From Diadophis punctatus similis (Eukaryota; Chordata; Lepidosauria; Squamata; Dipsadidae), in assembly GCA_023053685.1 (NCBI GenBank), contig JALIGW010000002.1:44332278-44396277 (forward strand): a stretch of DNA of 64,000 nt, written 5' to 3'. The position numbers were made by a program, and so were the translations under genes. Shown here one piece after another: positions 45,030 through 56,904 of the stretch (its first letter is position 1; the number at the start of each line of letters is the position of its first letter). The notes beneath the pieces were generated by a model, which saw only the letters and a list, made by a program, of their open reading frames with translations, did no database searches and had not been told where the DNA came from.

Positions 45030-47379
45030 TTAGAACAGGATGAAGTGCTAGAGACTGCCGGAAGGGTTTCAGAGGGAGCTTGGGGATTTACCTGAATCCT
45101 TGGTACACAATTCTTCCGAAGCCATAGCGGCTGCCTGGCATAGGGCGGCATCTGGGGCTTTGGATAGAATTGCGCCTTTGCGGCGTCTCCGCGACAGTGG
45201 ATCCTGGAGAGCACCTTGGTTTACCGAGGAACTCAGGGAGATGAAACGCCAGAAGAGATGCCTAGAGTGACGATGGATGGCCAGCAAAATCGAATCCAAT
45301 CAAACACTACTAAGAGCCTTTATTAGGACTTATCTAGTGGCGATAAGGGCGGCAAAATGTTCGCATTTTTCTGCTCTTATTGCATCCGGAGACTCTCGCC
45401 CAGCCTCCCTTTTTAGGGTGACCCGGTCCCTTCTCAAGGGGGAAGGGGATGGAGGAACCCCTTCAAGGTAGAGCTGAGGAATTTGTTCAGTTTCTGACAG
45501 ATAAAGTCACTCAGATTTGGACAGACTTGGACTCCGGTTGGGCAAAGCAAGCCGAAATGATGGGCAGATCTTGGTCCCATTTTATGGGAGGAGTTTAACC
45601 TGGTGACCCCTGAGGAAGTGGACAAGGGCATTGGAGGGGTGAGCTCCACCACTTGTATGCTGGATCCTTGCCCCTCCTGGCTTGTTTCTGCAAGTAGGGA
45701 GGTGACATGAGGTTGGTTCCAGGAGTTAATCAACGCTTCTTTAAGAGAGGGATGCTTCCCCCAGCCTTTAAAGGTTGCGGTGATGAGGCCCCTCCTTAAG
45801 AAGCCATCCCTGGACCCAACTGACCTTAAAAACTATCGACCAGTCTCCAACCTCCCCTTCATGGGGAAGGTGGTGGAGAAAGTGGTGGTGCTGCAACTCC
45901 AACGGCTCTAGGATGAAACAGAGTATCTTGACCCTTTTCAGTCGGGTTTCAGGCCCGGTCACAGCACAGAAACTGCCTTGGTCACGCTGATGGATGATCT
46001 CTGCCAAGCCCGAGATGGAGGTTGCTCCTCCATCTTGGTGCTACTTGACCTCTCAGCGGCTTTCAATACCATTGACCATGGTATCCTTCTGCGACGGCTC
46101 TGGGAGATGGGAGTGGGAGGCACAGTTCTGCAGTGGTTCTCCTCCTATCTCTCTGACCGGTTGCAGTCGGTGTTGGCTGGGGGACAGAGGTCGACCCCGA
46201 GACCTCTCGTATGTGGGGTTCCTCAGGGGTCGATTCTTTCCCCTATGCTCTTTAATATCTACATGAAACCGTTGGGTGAGATCATCCGTAGGCATGGGGT
46301 GAGGTTCCAACAGTACGCTGATGATACTCAGCTGTACATGTCCACCCCATACCAATTCAGTGAAGCAGTTGATGTGATGTGCCGGTGTCTGGACGCTGTA
46401 AGGGTCTGGATGGGGGTTAACAGGCTCAAACTCAACCCGGACAAGACCGAGTGGCTTTGGATGCTGCCTCCCAAGGACTTTGACATCTGTCCCTCCTTGG
46501 TTCTGGGGGAGGGATTTGATCCCCTCAGAACGGGGTCACAACTTGGGGGTCCTTCTGGATCCACAGCTAAAATTGGACCAACATCTAACAGCTGTGGCCA
46601 GAGGGACCTTTGCACAAGTTCATCTTGTGCACCAGTTGCATCCTTTCTTGGACCGGGAGGCACTACTTACAGTCACTCATGCCCTTGTTACCTCACGTCT
46701 TGACTATTGCAACGCACTCTACATGGGGCTACCCTTGAAGAACATTCGGACTCGGAGACTGCAGCTAGTGCAGAATGAGGCGGCGCGTGTGGTGATGGGT
46801 GTCCCTAGATACACCCATGTGACACCCATCCTTTGCGAACTGCACTGGCTGCCTATAGGTCTCTGAGCGCAATTCAAGGTGTTGGTTATTATCTTTAAAG
46901 CTCTATATGGCTTAGGACCAGTTTACCTCCGAGACTGCCTTCTCCAACACCTCCCTAAGACCGATTAGAGCCCACAGAGTTGGTCTGCTGGTGGTCCCAT
47001 CAGCCAAACAATGTCGGCTGGCGGGCCCACGAACGAGGGCCTTCTTTGTGGCAGCACCGGCTCTCTGGAATACACTACCCCCCCCCGAGATCCGCATTAT
47101 TCCCATCCTGCCAGCCTTCAGAAAAGCAGTAAAAACATGGCTTTGTCGACAGGCCTGGGGCCAATGATTTTAATACAACACCGATCACTCTTGGCCCCAT
47201 GAATGATTTATTGTATGGGTTTTTAAATTGTGGTTTTTAATGTTTTTAAACGTTTTAATATCTATTGTTTTTAATGCTTTTTATATTTGTTGTTGCATGT
47301 GAATTTTTACTGTTGTGAGCCGCCCAGAGTCTCTGTGGAGTGGGTGGCATACAAATGCAACTAATAAATAAATAAATAC
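45030..47379 (+). mobile_element. L2 LINE, 5'-truncated
   Basis: The RT region and the whole 3' end are present: GTGAGCCGCCCAGAGTCTCT, GGGTGGCATACAAATGCAA and an AATAAATAAATA tail. The first 900 bp is degraded linker sequence. It abuts the TA of the Tigger-like element directly. Confidence 0.88.
45768..46955 (+). pseudogene. L2 reverse transcriptase, frameshifted
   Basis: Frame 1: LKKPSLDPTDLKNYRPVSNL, an in-frame stop at about 45909 (TAG), then the open stretch 45978-46703 with LVLLDLSAAFNTIDHGILL, GVPQGSILSPMLFNIYMKPL and catalytic QYADDTQLY (YADD at 46314-46325). A frameshift near 46530 moves the C-terminal part to another frame (LGVLLDPQLKLDQHLTAVAR, LDYCNALYMGLPLKN), which ends at a stop at about 46864. 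Broken, unlike the copy at 25655. Confidence 0.88.
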
Positions 47380-49993
47380 ATCTGCTGCTCTGAAGGGCTC
47401 AAGACAACTCAGGTTGGAAGACAATTTTGAATCGAAGCTGGAAAACATAGGCACAAGGTCTATTTACAACGTGTTTAGGGGTGAGAGGAAAATAATGTAA
47501 TCTGTTTCTGCATTAGTAATAGGCCAAGCAGAAAGTGCAGATCTGATCTTAGTCAGAGGACAGGTTGTTCTTCTAAGTGCTGTTTGTTTCTAATACTTCT
47601 CAACAGATCAGTTTCATAGTCAATAAAAATACAACATTGGGCTCAAACAGAATAGGAGTGAAACCAACATCTTTATTTTGTTGCTTAAACCCTAATTTTA
47701 AACCCAGCTCCAGTACTGGAAATGAACCAAGCAGAGGGGGGGGGAGAGACAGAAGGGGGAGAAGGGTTTTATTCCTATTCTGCCTCACATTCCTTTCAGT
47801 AATAAATATCTGCTTTATAGCCAGAATGGTAACCATATGTGTAACAAACATGTACATGTCTGGCTTAGGCATTGCAATCCAATCCAATAACCTTGTGGAA
47901 TAACACAGATCCAGACAGCCCAGGGCAAGCACAGACTGAAGAGCAAATTCTACAGCAGCATTCAATAAAGTTGTAGAAGATATTTTGAAACATGGATAGT
48001 CATTACTGTCCTTCAAAGGAAACTAACCCTTGTATATGTGAGCATCACAAGTCATCCAAAAACAAGCAGTTTCCTACTGACTATCTGTGAAATAAGGATA
48101 ACAACATAAAAGTAAAAATCCACCATGGATGTTAATATATGCTTGAAAGAAATTCTTGCAATATGATACAATTTCTTGCAAATAAACTAAACTGTCTACC
48201 CAAGCAATAAAGTGTTATCCTAAGAAAATTAAATGTTTCCATAAATAATTATCCATTTTGAGTACTGCATATGATTTTTGTAAAGTAACGGTGTAACTGT
48301 ATAGAAAATTATGCTGACCTTGTGAAATGAAACAAATGAAACAAAATGTTAAAAAGTTGTATTTATGTAGTTACTTACCAAGCACATCTAAATCATATTA
48401 AAGTAACCAATATATATTTATAGTCACAAGGCATGTCACAACTTTTGAGCACTAATGTTTGGAAATTGAAAGTTGAAAAATTTGACACGCCCTGTAAGTA
48501 ACCAAAAGTGCTTTTTCTCCATTTTGCTTGGAAACTACAAAATGCATAGTATGTTCAGTATACTTTTGATTATAAGCAATGGTTGAAAAATCAACTTGTT
48601 CATGATTTCATTTGCATAAAATAAAGTGAATTATAAATACATTTTTTCCTATTAGGAATTTTTTTTAAATAACAAGCTGTTCTATTTTTTAAGTGAGTTT
48701 TTTTCCTGTATTTATTACTAAATATTGGACTTATGGAGACCCCTGGTGGTTTTGCAAGTAAAACTTAAATTTACAAATTAGGAACATTTTGTGCATACTG
48801 TATGTGCTTCTTCTCTACTCATTTGAGCCATTGCTATATTAATTACATAAGAATCTAATTATTTCAGAATGTAATTATTAGGCTTTAGTTCTAGTATGCC
48901 CTATTGAAAATAAGGATTATTGAAAGTGGGATTTATATTTAAGTAACTATATACATTGGATCAATTTACATTTCATTTACATGTAAAACAATGAAAGTGA
49001 AATAATTTCTTATAAAGACCATATAAAAGGATGTACTGAATTGTTTCACAAAGCATACTAAACTGTCTTTTGTTTACTTCATAATGCAAGCCTACCTGGA
49101 AATTTTAATCCCATATTTGTAACTGTGTTGTACTTGTAGTGCCAGTGAATCAGGCTTGTCTCCTGGAAAATAAGGACAAGATGGTAATCATCTTCACCTG
49201 TGCCTGAAACAATTTAAAACTTTTTCATTTCATTCATCCAGTTTATTTGTCTTACTCTTTCTTCCTACTTTGCCAATGATGTAGCCTGTAGTCTGCCCCA
49301 TCAGATATGGAACATATGTGAGATTTTGTTTTCTGATAAATAAGGGGGGGATCAGCCTTTATTTGGTCCAGGATGGATTAATTAGTTCTTCTGGTAGAAA
49401 TAATTGCTGTAATTGTTCTGAACTTAGTTTCCCTGGTATATCCTTATCCTTTATAATCTTGTATAACTGACATTCTTCATTTGGATTTTTTGTTCATCTT
49501 CTTCCTCCCTAACCATCTTTATTTCTGAGCGGAAGGAAATAAAACTATCATCTTCATTTTTTCCACCATCAAGTTTAAATTTGCTTTGTAGTCAGATTGA
49601 GACTACACTGTATGTATTTCATATTTCAGTCCTGACTCATGAAATTAACATAGGTGTAGTAAAACATCTGTATGTGTGTAAATAGTTTACTATATTTACC
49701 ATAGATGTAAATACTAATAATCCAATTTATGGCACAAAGCTTTAATCAATCCCCTTTAAAAACACAACACATTCAACACAGATGTTCCTTAGTCTTCAGA
49801 AGATTTTGGTTTTTATTATTTTATTAAACAAAATCAAAGTAATTTCAATCAGGGAAGTGGGTGCTGCAACTGAAACATAACAACAGTACTTTAAATTGCC
49901 AGAATTTACTTAAAACACTAGTAGGCGCCAATGCCAATTCTATAGTTGTCAGCCCAACTAAGACCAGATCAGGAAATCACAGGAAGACTAAAG
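47380..49993. other. Unannotated AT-rich interval
   Basis: The longest stretch free of recognisable repeats. No splice-flanked open frame supports an exon. Confidence 0.5.
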
Positions 49994-50194
49994 CTACTGT
50001 AGAAAGTTAGTACCTACCCCTCTCCTAGAAGAATGAAATGTTCTAGGAAATATTAAAAATGCAGAATATTATATTTCCCTGGATGAGAAAAGGAGAAACA
50101 TGTTTTTTAAAGACAAAGAGCAGCTCCCTGCAGCTCCAGCAGATATTTGGTGCCCATTGAACAAGACTGGGCCAGCCTGTCTACAAGACAATTA

Positions 50195-51186
50195 CCGTAT
50201 TTTTGGGAGTATAAGACGCACCTTAGTTTTGGGAGAGGAAAATAAGGAAAAAAGGCCTCTGCCTCCAAGCAATTTGCCAAACAGTAAACAGAAAACAGCA
50301 CAGGTGATATACACTGTTTGCTGTTATTTCTGTGCATGTGCGCTTGACCCATAGAAATAGCAAAGAATTGGAGAAATGTACATTATGCCAGAAAGTTTTC
50401 TTAAATGTAGTCACACTAACTCCTCCCAATTATTTAAATAGATCTACTCCAAGGTAACTAAACTCTAATACTAAACAGGACACTGTTACATTTCAGACTT
50501 TACTTGTACAGAGCTGTTAAAATTAATTAAAATTTCTGGAAGTATACATTATTCTCTATTATTTAAAAGAAGATACAATAGCACTGGGCCTCTTCAGAGC
50601 AAGCATTTATTTTAAAAAGCTTCTTTATTTTTTTTAAGTTGTCTAGATTTACAGGGATCTCCAACCTTGGCAACTTTAAGACTTGTAGACTTCATCTCCC
50701 AGAATTCCACAGCCAGCAAAGCAAAGCTAACAAAGCTGGCTGTGGAATTCTGGGAGTTGAAGTCCACAAGTCTTAAAGTTGCCAAGGTTGGAGACCTCTG
50801 GCTCTAGAACAATAATAAAGCAGTCTTTAAAAAATAAGTCTAATAATTTGAACATTCTACAGACATTTAGTTATTCACTTACCCCCTTTCATCCAGTTCA
50901 GCAAAAAATAAAAATCTGCGTGTCTCTCCCAGCTATTTGCCTCTTTGCAGTTTCAGTTTCAGTTTCCCACGTGGCAGATCAGCTGTAGATCGGGAAGCGA
51001 CTAGTGACTTGCTTGGCTTTACAGGCTCTTCCCTCTTTGCTGCAAACAGGTAAATTGCTGGAAGACAGAGGTCAAAGGGTGGGGGTGGGTGGGTGGGTGG
51101 GACTACATTTGGTGTATAAGACGCACCCAAGTTTTCACCCTCTTTTGGGGGGTAAAAAGGTGCATCTTATACTCCAAAAAATACGG
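50195..51186. mobile_element. Mariner-type MITE in the LTR
   Basis: CCGTATTTTTGGGAGTATAA left and ...CTCCAAAAAATACGG right between TA dinucleotides (50193-50194, 51187-51188). AAGACGCACC and its inverted partner flank the ends. A hAT MITE is nested at 50652. GGGTGGGTGGGTGGGTGGGA at about 51084 is a short G-rich run. Confidence 0.82.
50652..50800. mobile_element. Palindromic hAT MITE
   Basis: CAGGGATCTCCAACCTTGGC left, GCCAAGGTTGGAGACCTCTG right, with the arms CTTTAAGACTTGTAGACTTC and GAAGTCCACAAGTCTTAAAG. Flanks TAGATTTA and GCTCTAGA do not match, so the duplication has decayed. Confidence 0.88.
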
Positions 51187-51441
51187 TAGATCTTCAGATC
51201 CAGGGTGATGGGATTATGACATTATCCACCAGGAGATAATAGGATTATATATCAGCAGAACTCCCCACATGGCACAAACACCTGGGAACACTACATCACT
51301 CTCCAAGTTTCAACCAAACCTGGGAGCTCAGACAACCTATGGGAGTCTGACAGCAGCCAATAAAATACATTTCTTGCACAGGAACAGGAAGCTCAAGGGC
51401 AAGGCCCAAGAGATGGTATAAATAACCCTCTCTCTCTACTC

Positions 51442-51920
51442 CTGCAGTTGTTAAACTCGATTTCAATGAGGGCCGCATCAGGGTTGTGTTTGACCTCGGG
51501 GGCCGGGGTGGGCGTGGCCAGCTTGACATCACTCGTGTCGGTGGTGCCTGTGGTGGCCTGAATGCTCTCCCAGAAAAAACAGGCTCCTGAGCTCCATTTT
51601 TGGCGTGATACCCTCCTGCAGCCCTCTGCCAGCAAAAACGGAGCTTGGATGGGCCACACATGCCCCCCCAGGACCCGTTTTTGGCCACGACAGCCTCCTG
51701 CAGCCCTCTGCCAGCAAAAATGGAGTTCCATTTTCGCTGGCAGAGGGCTGCAGGAGGCCGTCGTGGCCGAAAACAGAGCCTGGGGGGCCCTCCCGAGCTC
51801 CATTTGCTGGCAGAGGCACCGTGGGCCAGTCCTTTGCTGTTTCCAGGGTGGCCCCATGGGCCAGATCTAAGCACCCGGTGGGCTGGATCCGGCCCCCAGG
51901 CCTTGAGTTTGACACCCCTG
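51442..51920. mobile_element. Non-autonomous hAT in the LTR
   Basis: The right end GAGTTTGACACCCCTG matches the 28997 MITE; the left end (CTGCAGTTGTTAAACTC) is degraded. Perfect duplication CTCTACTC (51434-51441, 51921-51928). Internal hairpin at about 51675-51774: CAGCCTCCTGCAGCCCTCTG is mirrored by CAGAGGGCTGCAGGAGGCCG. Confidence 0.9.
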
Positions 51921-52095
51921 CTCTACTCTATGTGTTCAGCTGCTCCAGGACTTCAAACCCATGTGGTCCTGTTCATCAATAAACCATCTTTCCAATCAGC
52001 CTGTTTCCAGTGTCTTTCTCCCCACTTGGAACTGAACCCAGATGGATATTTCTTCCAACACTACTTTTATTAAGACAGACTATAACAGAACTTGT

Positions 52096-52265
52096 GAGTC
52101 TGATTGTTTTATTTATTTATTTTATTTATTTATTTTTGTCAAGTACATGTTGGTAATATACATAGATATAACATTGTTTATATACATAAGATGGGTACTG
52201 ATAAGAGGGAACATTAGGACAGGGACGGTAGGCACGCTGGTGCACTTATGCACTTACGTTGTACC
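52096..52265 (-). mobile_element. LINE 3' UTR fragment (CR1/Jockey-like)
   Basis: TTTTGTCAAGTACATG, ACATTAGGACAGGGACGGTA and GGCACGCTGGTGCACTTATG match the 3' UTR at 33640-33760. An ATTTATTT-rich tail is at 52106-52135. Confidence 0.8.
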
Positions 52266-53297
52266 ACCTTGTGCCTTACCTTATTCTTCCATTTCAGTGA
52301 ATAAGGAAGGCATCCAATAACATTTTCAAGTTCCAGACTTAAAAAAGCCTTCAACTCCTTTTGCTTTAGTAATAATTCCTGCATATATCCATCACAGTTT
52401 TGCCACTTTTACAATCAATTCACTGGTTTGTTAAACATATTTGAAAAAAAGTAAAATGTTTCACATACAGGAGTCTGTTGAGGGGTATTCCTTACTTGAA
52501 GCACTAGGAACAACTTGAATAAGGATCAGAAATCCATATGCATTTCTACCCCCAAAGCAAGATTTGCATTATCATGTACAAACATTTAGGAGAACTGTTT
52601 CAGCAAAACATGTCTTTTGCATGGCATGTACTGTACCTCTGTTCTTACTCCCTCTTCTTGTGTCTCATATTCATTTGCCAAATTAAAGTAAGACTTTTTG
52701 CTTGTTCCATAATGCATCTGTTAATCATCAGTCACAAAACACTTTGTTGTTTCCCCAGATCATAAATCTCCATAAAAAGGAGAATGTTCCTTTCAAAACA
52801 TACATCTGAGGTTCTCTCTAATCAAAACCATTCTTTTGTGCAACGTAAGTTAATTGGCATGACTGCAAGTCACATTTAAAGCCAGGAATTAGGACATATT
52901 TTGCTAGTTTTTCAGAAGTGCTCTAGTTTTCTTTTTCGGTTCTTCAAGATCCTCATAGATTTTAATTAAAAAGATAGTCAGTTTTGCTGTAAAAACTTCC
53001 GTTTGCCATTAATTTTTCAACCTGTGATATCCTTGGAAAGAAAGTAAGCAGGTCCCGTGTGATTAAACAGGGGACTTATTTTAACCAAACATTTTACACC
53101 TGATCTTAAGTGTAAATTCAAATTTATGTGGTCCTATATGCTCATAGAGCTGTTCTGTTTTTTTCCTAAAGCCTTTTGATATTGTTTTTAACATGTAATT
53201 AAAGGAGAAAGGATCACGTGGGGCAAAAAAGGTTGGAAACCGGATTTTGCGCTCGTTATGTATTTTTTATTACTTTGAAAACATACATGGTTTAAAT
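52266..53297. other. Unannotated AT-rich interval
   Basis: No feature recognised. Confidence 0.5.
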
Positions 53298-53356
53298 CAG
53301 CATTTTTCAAACTTCAAAACTTTGAGACGTGTGGACTTCAACTCTCAGAATTCTTT
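53298..53356 (+). mobile_element. Partial palindromic hAT MITE
   Basis: CAGCATTTTTCAAACTTCAA and GTGTGGACTTCAACTCTCAG match one arm of the 30217-type family. Confidence 0.6.
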
Positions 53357-53499
53357 TGGACTCCAATTATTTAAAAAGAAAACTACGCAGGAACTACAGC
53401 TATTACAAAAAAACGCATTTCTCTATGTTCTGTTCTGTGGTTTGTCAACCGTTAATAGGGGGCGGAGAGAGCCATCCGTAGCTGGTACAATCCTTATTC

Positions 53500-54408
53500 T
53501 TCTTTTGCTTATTGCAGAGGAAAGGGAAGGAGGATTCACTCACTCTCCACGTGCAGGTTTAGAGGGACGGGCCAAGGGTCTTCCTCCCCTTTAACTTCTC
53601 GCCGCAAAGTTGCCTGCCTTTGCACCCCCGCCGCCCTGGCAATGGTTTGTCCTGGAGCAAAGCATAAAGGGAACCGAAGGCAGGGGAGGCCGTCCTTCTC
53701 TTTCTGGCGCGCGAGGGGAGCCGGGTTGTCTCGGCGGTTATGGAGGTAAGCAAAGCTGGTGAGGAAAGAGATGCGGGGGGAGGCGAGGTGGGCTGCTTGC
53801 ATTGGCCACCCAACTGGTGGAGCCTGCAGCCTGGGAAAGGATGGAAGGAAGAGCGCGTAAACAAGACGGTGTTTTTAGGGCCGGGGAAAGATAAGAAACC
53901 GCTCTGGTAACGTTGCACTACAACTCCGGAGTTGCGGGTGTTAACAAGCGCGGCGCCTCGGGATCGGGGAAAGCCGGCTTGCAAACGTTGCAAAAAATCT
54001 CGCAAGTAACTCGAGCCATGGGAGTAAAGCTGTACCACACGTCGGCATTAGACCGCTAATGCTTTGCCGCGGTTTATGGAGCGGGGTTAGTTAGGATTGC
54101 AACTATAAAAAGGTTCCAGCATTCGTCCCCCCGCTTGAACCGTTTGATGCAGCGCGCCGTTAGAATTTAAATCGGCGCAAAATGGGGGGGGGGAATCGCG
54201 CGGGCAGATCCTGAGGTAGATAAGAAAACGTGCTTCCGTTTCTCTTTAAGCTTAAGGCAATGAAACGTCCCGGGCTAGGCTCGAGGCTCCCCGGACGGAA
54301 GTGGGAGCGCCGGGACGACTTCCGGCACCCCTCGTGACGTTGTGCTGGAAAGGCGCATGCCTGGCCGCTGATGGCGAAGCACGAGACCAGTAGAAACACG
54401 TGGTGAGT
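53500..54408 (+). promoter_or_regulatory. CpG-rich promoter-like block with candidate first exon
   Basis: A CpG-rich, mostly non-repetitive stretch in otherwise AT-rich DNA. Near its end are ETS-type sites CGGAAG (54296-54301) and ACTTCCGG (54318-54325) and a CRE-type TGACGT (54335-54340), a housekeeping-promoter arrangement without a TATA box. Downstream, ATG at 54371 opens eleven codons (MAKHETSRNT...) that run into CACGTG/GTGAGT, a strong 5' splice site at 54403. A second candidate is ATGGAG/GTAAGC at 53740-53750. No downstream exon was identified, so the gene is unknown. Direction is inferred from the donors. Confidence 0.5.
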
Positions 54409-54579
54409 CTGAACTCAACGGGAACACGCTGCGTCCGCCTGCTTTAGACCCTTGACTCGAAGACTGTTGGTTTTGGCCTGGGATATAATGCATGTATGTG
54501 AATTATTATTATTTTGCTTGGGCAGACATCATTCCAAGTGACTTTTACCAAATGGAAGCCTTTCTGATGAGTTGAGCCT
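54409..54579. other. Unannotated interval after candidate exon
   Basis: Would be the start of intron 1 if the candidate exon is real. Confidence 0.3.
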
Positions 54580-54721
54580 CAGCAATAATTCTCAACCTTA
54601 ACAACTTTTAAGATAGGTGGACTCCCAACTCCCAGATTCCCCAGCCAGTATGCTGATTGAGGAATTCTGGGATTAGTGAAAGTCCCTGTGTCTTAAAAGT
54701 TGCCCAGGTTGAGAAACATTG
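54580..54721. mobile_element. Degraded palindromic hAT MITE
   Basis: CAGCAATAATTCTCAACCTT left and CCAGGTTGAGAAACATTG right, with GGTGGACTCCCAACTCCCAG between. Several mismatches; no clear duplication. Confidence 0.7.
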
Positions 54722-55452
54722 AGCTACAGCTTGACATTTTCTTGGCAGCGTTGAGTAGGACACTTTTGATAAACTCTATGCACAAAGCAATGGCTTTTTT
54801 TACTGCATGATGTGCGAGCATGTAAAGCACACACATATTTCTGTTCTTGCCTTTAGTGTTGCCCATTCGTTTTGGTTGCTAATGAATGTGGTGTCAGATA
54901 AGGCATAAAGCAAGTTTCCCCTATTGCAGCCTTTTTCTTTGCAACACTAGGGATTATTCCTTTGGAGTTTGCTGCGTATGGAACAAAACTATGTTTATTC
55001 TAAAACCAAAGATAACTTTAAATACCCCATTGTGTAAGTTGCTTTAAAAATAATGCTATATGTACATAAAAAGCCTTTGCTTTTGGAAACATTTCCTAGT
55101 GCAGTTGATAAAGTATAAAATGTTCCATGCTAGGATCACTGAGGGACAAACGATTGAAACCCACCCACCCCCAGCGTTTCACATGCATATCCCTTTCATA
55201 TCCTGAATCACTTCTTCCCACTTTGAATCTGGATCACTGTACAGCATTACTATTCATTTCAGATCTTCAGAGCCAGAAAATAATAGGGAAAGCAACTGTC
55301 CACTTTTACTGAAAAAGATCGTGATATAGTGGTTAGGATTCGGATAACTTAGGTTCAAGAACTTACTTGTCCACATTAATTGTATAGCAGTCCGCTATTT
55401 CTTAATGTAGTTTACCTAAGGGTTGAGAGAATAAAAATGATGGAAGTGCTTC
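54722..55452. other. Unannotated interval
   Basis: No feature recognised. Confidence 0.5.
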
Positions 55453-55460
55453 ATGTAGAC

Positions 55461-55595
55461 CAGAGGTCTTCAAACTTGGCAACTTTAAGACTTGTGGACT
55501 TCAACTCCCAGAATTCTCCAGGCAGCTATGCTGGCTCGAGAATTCTGGGAGTTGAAGTCCACAAGTCTTAAAGTTGCCAAGTTTGAAGACCTCTG
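55461..55595. mobile_element. Palindromic hAT MITE
   Basis: CAGAGGTCTTCAAACTTGGC left and its exact complement right; arms nearly identical over the full length. Perfect duplication ATGTAGAC (55453-55460, 55596-55603). Confidence 0.95.
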
Positions 55596-55603
55596 ATGTA
55601 GAC

Positions 55604-56208
55604 CATCTCTTCACAGAGGAAAGCTGTAATAGTAAACAAATTGTTTCCCTGAAGAAATTATTTTCGTAGTAGGCTACTTGCTTGGGCAGCTCCTTAAGCA
55701 GTATTCCATAGTTTTCCATATTAATATTTGGATTTTCACAACTAAGGAGGCAACTATTTGTCAAAGTTTCCTTTCTCTTCTTTCCCTTTAGCTCAGGTTG
55801 TAACTATGAGATTTTATTACTACTATAGAATGTTTGCAGCAATACAAGTAATGGTCTAAAGATTCAATTTTTGTGTGTGTTTTTCAGATGTAAGCAGAAA
55901 AAACTGCCATTTTGAATGAAAACAATGCTTAGGATGCTGGTATGGATCTTACAAAAGCTTTATTTCTTACCAGATAATAGATTAAAAATTAGAATTTCAG
56001 AATGTAAAATTTTGCCTTTGTGTTGCCCATTCACACTGCCTTTGGTGAATGTGGTGTCAGAAAAGGCATATATCAACTCTAGTTGTCATGTTTCATGAAT
56101 GGATTATTCATTTTTCTCTGCATTTCAGCTAGAACATACTCCTTTGAAGATGCTCATTCAGCATCTGCAGGTGATAGTTACATATTTAAAATTTGACAGT
56201 TCATTGAT
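55604..56208. other. Unannotated interval
   Basis: No feature recognised. Confidence 0.5.
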
Positions 56209-56216
56209 ATATATAT

Positions 56217-56622
56217 CAGTGATGGCGAACCTATGGCATGCGTGCCACAGGTGGCACGTGGAGCCATATCTGAGGGCATGCCAGGCGTTGCCCTATGTCA
56301 GCTCCAGCACACATGTGCACACTAGCCAACTGATTTTTGGCCTTCTTTTCAGCTGTTTTTGCTCTCCCCAGGCTTGAGGAAAGCCTCCTGAAGCCTGGGG
56401 ATGGTGAAAACGGGCCAACCGGAAGTTCACCCCCAGCCTCCTTTTCGCTGTCAGAGGTCTTCAGGAACTTCTTTGGCTTTGGACAGTTGCAGCCAGGCCT
56501 CCCACACCTCGGCCCACATTTCTTCTGCAGCCGGCAAGGCTTTTCTGAAGGCTTCTGCAGCCGATAACAGAGCTCCGGATCGATCCGGAGCTCTGTTATT
56601 GGCTAGAGAGGCCTTCAGGAAA
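56217..56622 (+). mobile_element. hAT 5' part (CAGTGATGGCGAACC family), truncated
   Basis: CAGTGATGGCGAACCTATGG and TGGCACGTGGAGCCATATCT are intact, but the matching right end never appears; the sequence passes into a different hAT at about 56624. A 46-bp palindrome lies at 56559-56604. Confidence 0.8.
56559..56604. repeat. 46-bp palindrome
   Basis: GATAACAGAGCTCCGGATCG and its mirror, bounded by AGCC and GGCT; one mismatched pair. The centre is GGATCGATCC. Confidence 0.95.
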
Positions 56623-56623
56623 G

Positions 56624-56896
56624 GCGTTTAGGAAAGGGTTCCTCCCGGTTTGGACTGGTTCTATAGAACCGGTAGTAACTTGATGCCTGGGTCGCTGCCT
56701 GTCATGCCCCCGAGCCGGTTCTCTCGGCAGCGCCTGTCTTGTTTTTTGCTTCTGCGCATGCGCGGAAGCTTTTTTTAAGTACTGCACATGCGCAGAGGGT
56801 CATTTCCAGGAAGTGACGCGTGAGAGTGCGCGCGCAAAACGTGCACTTCTATTGCGGTGCAAACCACGGGGGAAAGGTAAGTAGAACCCACCCCTG
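56624..56896. mobile_element. Non-autonomous hAT (ACCGGTTC set)
   Basis: GGGTTCCTCCCGGTTTGGAC left and AGAACCCACCCCTG right; closely similar in order and length to the 60653 copy. The first few bases of the left end are altered and no duplication is seen. TGCGCATGCGCG at 56754-56765. Confidence 0.75.
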
Positions 56897-56904
56897 ATAC
56901 ACAC

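Larger units (their letters stand above)
49998..52060 (+). mobile_element. Solo ERV LTR with two nested insertions
   Basis: TGTAGAAAGTTAG...TCTTCCAACA flanked by the 4-bp duplication CTAC (49994-49997 and 52061-52064). Removing the mariner-type MITE (50195-51186) and the hAT (51442-51920) with their duplications leaves about 580 bp, matching the 574-bp LTR at 29534. TATA box TATAAATA at 51417-51424 and AATAAA at 51978-51983 give normal U3-R-U5 order. No retroviral genes are present. Confidence 0.88.

Noticed and set aside
50642..50808. TCTAGA as a target duplication of the 50652 MITE
   Set aside because: The copies are not flush with the element ends.
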